Assembly (NCBI GenBank): GCA_016866895.1
Contig: VGKX01000030.1
Span: forward strand, 1-9,579
Source: Candidatus Parvarchaeota archaeon
Lineage (GTDB): Archaea > Micrarchaeota > Micrarchaeia > Anstonellales > VGKX01
Direction: 5' to 3'
DNA length: 9,579 bases
The translations under genes and the position numbers were made by a program. The notes beneath the pieces were generated by a model. It had not been told where the DNA came from, made no database searches, and saw nothing but the letters and a program-made list of their open reading frames with translations. Shown here piece after piece: positions 6,657 through 9,579 of this stretch; the first letter of the stretch is position 1; each line of letters begins with the position of its first letter.

Positions 6657-7160
6657 TCAGGATACTTTTGCCACAAGCTGCGCTGAAGTGTATCTATAGG
6701 GGTAGCTTGACGGGTCGTCGGCGTTTTTGTAGTAAATCCACAGCTTTCCCTGATACGTCTCGCCTGTTGTGAATGCCCCACCGCTGGTTTTTATGCAGGT
6801 TGTTGCACTCGCGCCTGTCAGCTGAATCGAGCCGCCTGCAGGTATTGTTGCAAGAACCGCTGCAGCTGCGGCAGGCTCGGCTGGCTTGTCCTTTGAGTTG
6901 GTGCACACAATCCCGCCAGTGTAAATGTTAATCGAGTTTGTCTTTCCATTGGAAAGCGTTGCAAACAGGTTGCCTGCGCTGTTGAGCACCGGCACCTGCG
7001 GCTGGTCGCACCTTATTGACTGCTCGTCAAAAATGCACTGCTCTGCAGGCTTAAGGTTCAAAGTCAGGAGAACTACGGCCACAATAACAATGACGAGCAG
7101 GGCCCAGCCGTATGTCATGAGATATTCCATCGCTGCTTGGCCTTTCCTAGAATTTGCCAT
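6657..7160 (-). CDS. Class III signal peptide pilin-like protein
   Basis: A 167-residue secreted pilin-type protein. The N-terminus, MANSRKGQAAMEYLMTYGWA, carries a class III (archaellin/pilin) signal: a basic leader ending in KG, the predicted prepilin-peptidase cut between Gly7 and Gln8, Glu12 at +5 of the mature protein, and then a hydrophobic helix to about residue 35. The mature head is about 130 residues, with cysteines at 42, 51, 86 and 122 that could form two disulfides, and an Ala-rich stretch (PAEPAAAAAV, 93-102). The gene lies after two F-domain secretion proteins on the same strand, so it is probably a subunit of the filament they assemble. The ATG at 7160 was chosen because GGGTGG lies four bases before it; the TTG at 7172 overlaps that site. 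Whether it is a major pilin, a minor pilin or another surface protein cannot be told. Confidence 0.85.
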   Translation of the reverse strand: MANSRKGQAAMEYLMTYGWALLVIVIVAVVLLTLNLKPAEQCIFDEQSIRCDQPQVPVLNSAGNLFATLSNGKTNSINIYTGGIVCTNSKDKPAEPAAAAAVLATIPAGGSIQLTGASATTCIKTSGGAFTTGETYQGKLWIYYKNADDPSSYPYRYTSAQLVAKVS

Positions 7161-7164
7161 AAAA

Positions 7165-7170
7165 CCACCC
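7165..7170 (-). promoter_or_regulatory. Ribosome binding site of the pilin gene
   Basis: On the minus strand GGGTGG ends four bases before the ATG at 7160, with TTTT between them. It resembles the archaeal GGTG-type Shine-Dalgarno sequence and argues against the in-frame TTG at 7172 as the start. Confidence 0.5.
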
Positions 7171-7217
7171 AATCCAATTTTTGAATCTTAAAAAATGCCT
7201 TCCTGATATCGATTCAC

Positions 7218-7234
7218 TTGTTATGTTTGTTATG
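7218..7234. repeat. Short tandem direct repeat before the pilin gene
   Basis: TTGTTATG occurs twice with a 9-bp period (7218-7225 and 7227-7234) in the pilin upstream gap. The size would suit a binding site for a regulator, but two copies of an A/T-rich octamer can easily arise by chance. Confidence 0.25.
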
Positions 7235-7292
7235 CTTTAATCATTGCTTTATTTGACACTCATTTCCCGTTGCTTGATACATATTTCTCTTT

Positions 7293-7306
7293 GTTAATAA
7301 ATATTT
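7293..7306 (-). promoter_or_regulatory. Possible TATA box of the pilin gene
   Basis: The 168-bp gap between F-domain protein B and the pilin (7161-7328) holds an A/T-only stretch, AAATATTTATTAAC on the minus strand. A promoter here would give the pilin a leader of about 110 nt and separate control from the F-domain genes. A second candidate, TTTTTTAAG near 7188-7196, would give a leader of only a few bases. The choice between them is unresolved, and the gap contains no ORF. Confidence 0.3.
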
Positions 7307-7328
7307 GCCAACCGCCTTTTCCTTCCAT

Positions 7329-8387
7329 TCAAACAAGCGAGCCCAAGAACGTTGCAAGCACTGAACTCACAAATGCGTAAATGACAAGCGTGAGCACGAT
7401 GAATACTGGCAGGTATTTGATGCCTTCAAGCTTTGAGCCCTTTTGAATCACGCCAATCATAAGGGAAGAGAATATCGCCGTTGTTATCGCCACAATCACC
7501 GTAAACCCGAAAAAGTCGCCTGAGGATATGATTGGCGGCCTTGGCCTGACAAACCCTATTGCGGGAAGCTGCGAGACTGGGGGCAGGTTGGCAAAAACTT
7601 TTTCAAGTATGGCAATCAGGTTGTTTGAGACTGCAAACAGGAACGGCGCCCCAACGCTTGCAGCAAAAACAACGAATATTATGTACATGAGAAGCGAGGC
7701 TGAAATCTCGCTTTGGATGAGCTGCACGTTTCTTGCGTCCTGTGCTATCTGCTCGAAAATGTCGGCTATCTGGCCCCCTGATGCAAGCCCCTGCTTCACA
7801 AGTGCCACTGTCCGCCTTAGCATCCTTGAGTTGAACCTGGCTGACAGCCTGTCAATGGATGTGTTGAACGGCTCGCCGCCAAACGTGCGCTTTGCAACAA
7901 GCTCAACTTCCTTTGAAAGCATCCCGAACTCCGGCTTTGCAGCATACCACATTGCCTGGTCTATGCTCATGCCTGCCCTGATATTTGCGGCAGAGAGGGT
8001 CAAAAAGTCAGGCAGCACCATGTCGACTGCCCTTTTCCTATTGTCCGCAAGTATGGAAAGCCAGACATAAGTCAAAAGCACAATGCAGGCAGTTGTGATT
8101 ATTGAAATCACAACAAGCGCAAGCACAAGCATTGCCGGCTGGCTGTTTGAAAACCAGCTTCCGAAAAGCTTTCCAACACTTACAAGAAAAAGCCTTACCG
8201 AAAGGGACTGGATTAGGGCAAACGTTGCCACCAGGCTTCCTGCAATGCAGGCGATTATCATGCCGCCAGCAAAAATCTCGGCTGACACGCCAAGGCCGGC
8301 GGCATCAAGTGCCTTTCCAACGTCCAGTATCATCTTCCTTGAAAATAGCCTTCCAAGGGACTCAAGGAACGAGTTTGTTTGCGCCAT
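7329..8387 (-). CDS. Type II secretion F-domain membrane protein B (TadC/ArlJ-like)
   Basis: A 352-residue inner platform protein for assembling a pilus- or archaellum-type filament. About five hydrophobic segments are visible (roughly 38-60, 85-112, 228-255, 290-315 and 326-350). The cytoplasmic F domain lies between the second and third, with LPDFLTLSAANIRAGMSIDQ at 125-144 and the helical continuation LVKQGLASGGQIADIFEQIA at 196-215. That order of membrane pair, F domain and membrane helices is usual for TadB/TadC/ArlJ proteins, which contact the motor ATPase. It is the second gene of a minus-strand cluster, 122 nt after F-domain protein A and 168 nt before the pilin. The ATG at 8387 lacks a clear Shine-Dalgarno sequence; an A/T-rich stretch, GTTTAATGA near 8420-8428, might be a weak promoter. 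The family is clear, but assignment to TadC specifically is not. Confidence 0.85.
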   Translation of the reverse strand: MAQTNSFLESLGRLFSRKMILDVGKALDAAGLGVSAEIFAGGMIIACIAGSLVATFALIQSLSVRLFLVSVGKLFGSWFSNSQPAMLVLALVVISIITTACIVLLTYVWLSILADNRKRAVDMVLPDFLTLSAANIRAGMSIDQAMWYAAKPEFGMLSKEVELVAKRTFGGEPFNTSIDRLSARFNSRMLRRTVALVKQGLASGGQIADIFEQIAQDARNVQLIQSEISASLLMYIIFVVFAASVGAPFLFAVSNNLIAILEKVFANLPPVSQLPAIGFVRPRPPIISSGDFFGFTVIVAITTAIFSSLMIGVIQKGSKLEGIKYLPVFIVLTLVIYAFVSSVLATFLGSLV

Positions 8388-8509
8388 ATTGCATCATCGT
8401 GTGCTAATCTTCAATTCATTAAACGACTTCCAATTATTCTTCTTCCGCTCCTAATGCTCTGTCAACGCCCATTCCTGGGTGCGAATCAAAACCCAACCAA
8501 TCAAAATCC

Positions 8510-9445
8510 CTATGATATGTCAAACCTCGGCCTTGCGGTCTCAACCATTGAAAGGAACACAAACTGCATCATGAATATGAGCCCAAAAATCACTGCAAGC
8601 ACGGTCTGGCCTGAAATGCTTATCCCGCCCCCTACAAATGAAAGCAATATCACCAGGAAGGCAACCCCAAGAGAGGGCATTATTATCCCAAAAATCATGA
8701 AGAACATCACAAGCGGGTTGAGCTTCTGCCCGTACTCCTTGAGCTGCACAATCTGCTCCTTTGACACCTGCTCAAGCACGGATTCAAGGGAGGACGCAAC
8801 ATCGGAACCGGAGGTAATTGAGTTGACAAGCTGGAGTATCACGCGGTTGAATGATGGCGACGGGTTGTACTCGGCAACCTCCCTCATTGCAAGTGAAACC
8901 GGCTGCCCAAGCGTTATCTTCTCGACTATCTTGTTGAACTCCCTGCTCACCTCGCCGTAGTCCCTGCTGATGCCGACCATGGCGTCAAATAGCGGTATGC
9001 CTGACTTGATTTCTATGAGCAGGTGCCTGCCTGCAAACACAAGCTCCTGGTCAATCCTTTTTGCGCGCTGGATTTTTTTCACCTGCGGGTAGAGCATGAA
9101 ATAGAAGACCATGAGTATGTAGTAGGCGGGTGCAAGTGGCACAAGCAAAAGCAGGCTTATCTTGTAATAATTAAGGAACAGGCCTGTTGCAACCAAAAGC
9201 GCAAGCGAGCTGAATATTGATGAAAACAGGACCTGCTGAATAAAAGCGCTTGCAGTTGTGTTCATGTCGGCCTGCTTAAGGCTTTTTTTCAGGTTTGGCG
9301 TGTATGCTGATATGAACCTGACAATGCCTGATGTTATGCCATGGGGCTGGGCCGCCTGCCTTTTCATTATCCTTACAATGCCGCCTTGCTGCTCGGCCCC
9401 TGGGCTTAGGGTCTTTGTAGAGAGCTTGTCATCTTTTTTTTCCAT
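8510..9445 (-). CDS. Type II secretion F-domain membrane protein A (TadB/ArlJ-like)
   Basis: A 311-residue companion platform protein and the first gene of the minus-strand filament cluster. A charged cytoplasmic N-terminus of about 65 residues precedes two membrane segments (about 70-93 and 97-118). The F domain follows (about 131-240), with IDQELVFAGRHLLIEIKSGI (131-150) and SITSGSDVASSLESVLEQVS (209-228), and two more membrane segments end the protein (about 245-270 and 278-302). Tandem, non-identical F-domain genes are a known arrangement in Tad-type and archaeal pilus systems, where the two products form a heteromeric platform. The ATG at 9445 has GGAG nine bases upstream; the Met at residue 27 is a possible later start. 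The motor ATPase expected with these proteins is not in the window and could lie past the right edge. Confidence 0.85.
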   Translation of the reverse strand: MEKKDDKLSTKTLSPGAEQQGGIVRIMKRQAAQPHGITSGIVRFISAYTPNLKKSLKQADMNTTASAFIQQVLFSSIFSSLALLVATGLFLNYYKISLLLLVPLAPAYYILMVFYFMLYPQVKKIQRAKRIDQELVFAGRHLLIEIKSGIPLFDAMVGISRDYGEVSREFNKIVEKITLGQPVSLAMREVAEYNPSPSFNRVILQLVNSITSGSDVASSLESVLEQVSKEQIVQLKEYGQKLNPLVMFFMIFGIIMPSLGVAFLVILLSFVGGGISISGQTVLAVIFGLIFMMQFVFLSMVETARPRFDIS

Positions 9446-9560
9446 CTTAGCAAACTCCGCACTCCTAAATCATCTGACTTCCCGTCTTTTGCTTTGTTCC
9501 TTGTTTTCATTTGCCTTTGGCTGTTTCCAACTCTCTTTCTCCTTACTGCCTTTTATCACT

Positions 9561-9570
9561 TTTTATATTT
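9561..9570 (-). promoter_or_regulatory. Probable TATA box of the F-domain/pilin cluster
   Basis: On the minus strand AAATATAAAA is the strongest TATA-like element to the right of F-domain protein A. Standard spacing would put the transcription start near 9539 and give a leader of about 94 nt. If correct, the cluster begins here and any motor ATPase gene is in a separate transcription unit. The stretch 9446-9579 otherwise shows no convincing gene. Confidence 0.4.
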
Positions 9571-9579
9571 GCTTCCAAG

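Noticed and set aside
7528..8960. Plus-strand open frames of 180, 123 and 193 codons opposite the F-domain genes
   Set aside because: Both minus-strand proteins are recognisable with correct topology; the opposite frames have no motif and no ribosome binding site.
9406..9510. A 34-codon minus-strand upstream ORF overlapping the start of F-domain protein A
   Set aside because: It is short, Lys/Arg-rich, has no ribosome binding site, and is as long as expected by chance in this A-rich leader.

Overview
The window looks like a stretch of an archaeal chromosome. The evidence is an archaeal-type cofactor-independent phosphoglycerate mutase, a class III (archaellin/pilin-type) signal peptide, two archaeal-style type II secretion F-domain membrane proteins, TATA-box promoters about 25 nt from start codons, and GGTGA-like ribosome binding sites. 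The pilin N-terminus (KGQAAMEYLMTYGWA) is a form I associate with small-genome DPANN-type archaea (Micrarchaeota, Diapherotrites and relatives). That placement is an inference; the sequence alone does not settle the phylum. There are no rRNA or tRNA genes, insertion sequences, CRISPR arrays or phage genes.

Layout from left to right. (1) Two plus-strand metabolic genes: a short Glu/Leu/Phe/Val-type amino-acid dehydrogenase (27-1115) and a divergent acyl-CoA dehydrogenase (1193-2476) with its own TATA box and Shine-Dalgarno site. (2) A minus-strand pair facing them: apgM (2736-3956) followed by a small Cys-rich one-helix membrane ORF (2468-2680) whose stop codon overlaps the acyl-CoA dehydrogenase tail to tail. 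(3) Divergent from apgM, a plus-strand ABC importer of the NitT/TauT class: a single polypeptide with two permease domains (4010-5755) and its ATPase (5784-6599). No substrate-binding protein is present. (4) A minus-strand pilus-type cluster, transcribed from right to left: F-domain protein A (8510-9445), F-domain protein B (7329-8387) and a class III pilin (6657-7160). The motor ATPase and prepilin peptidase are not in the window; they may lie beyond the right edge or elsewhere.

How the genes fit together. The dehydrogenase and the acyl-CoA dehydrogenase would suit amino-acid or acyl-CoA oxidation, but no electron-transfer flavoprotein or other beta-oxidation gene is present, so this is only suggestive. 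apgM is a central glycolysis/gluconeogenesis gene. It shares with the transporter a 53-bp divergent intergenic region holding one palindromic TTTAAA box. The box lies at about the right distance from both start codons, so both genes are probably transcribed leaderless from one shared site. The two F-domain proteins and the pilin form a minimal surface-filament module. The most noteworthy points are the shared TATA box, the fused permease without a binding protein, the hairpin over the permease stop codon, the small Cys-rich ORF with overlapping stop, and the altered flavin-loop and RDA motifs of the acyl-CoA dehydrogenase.
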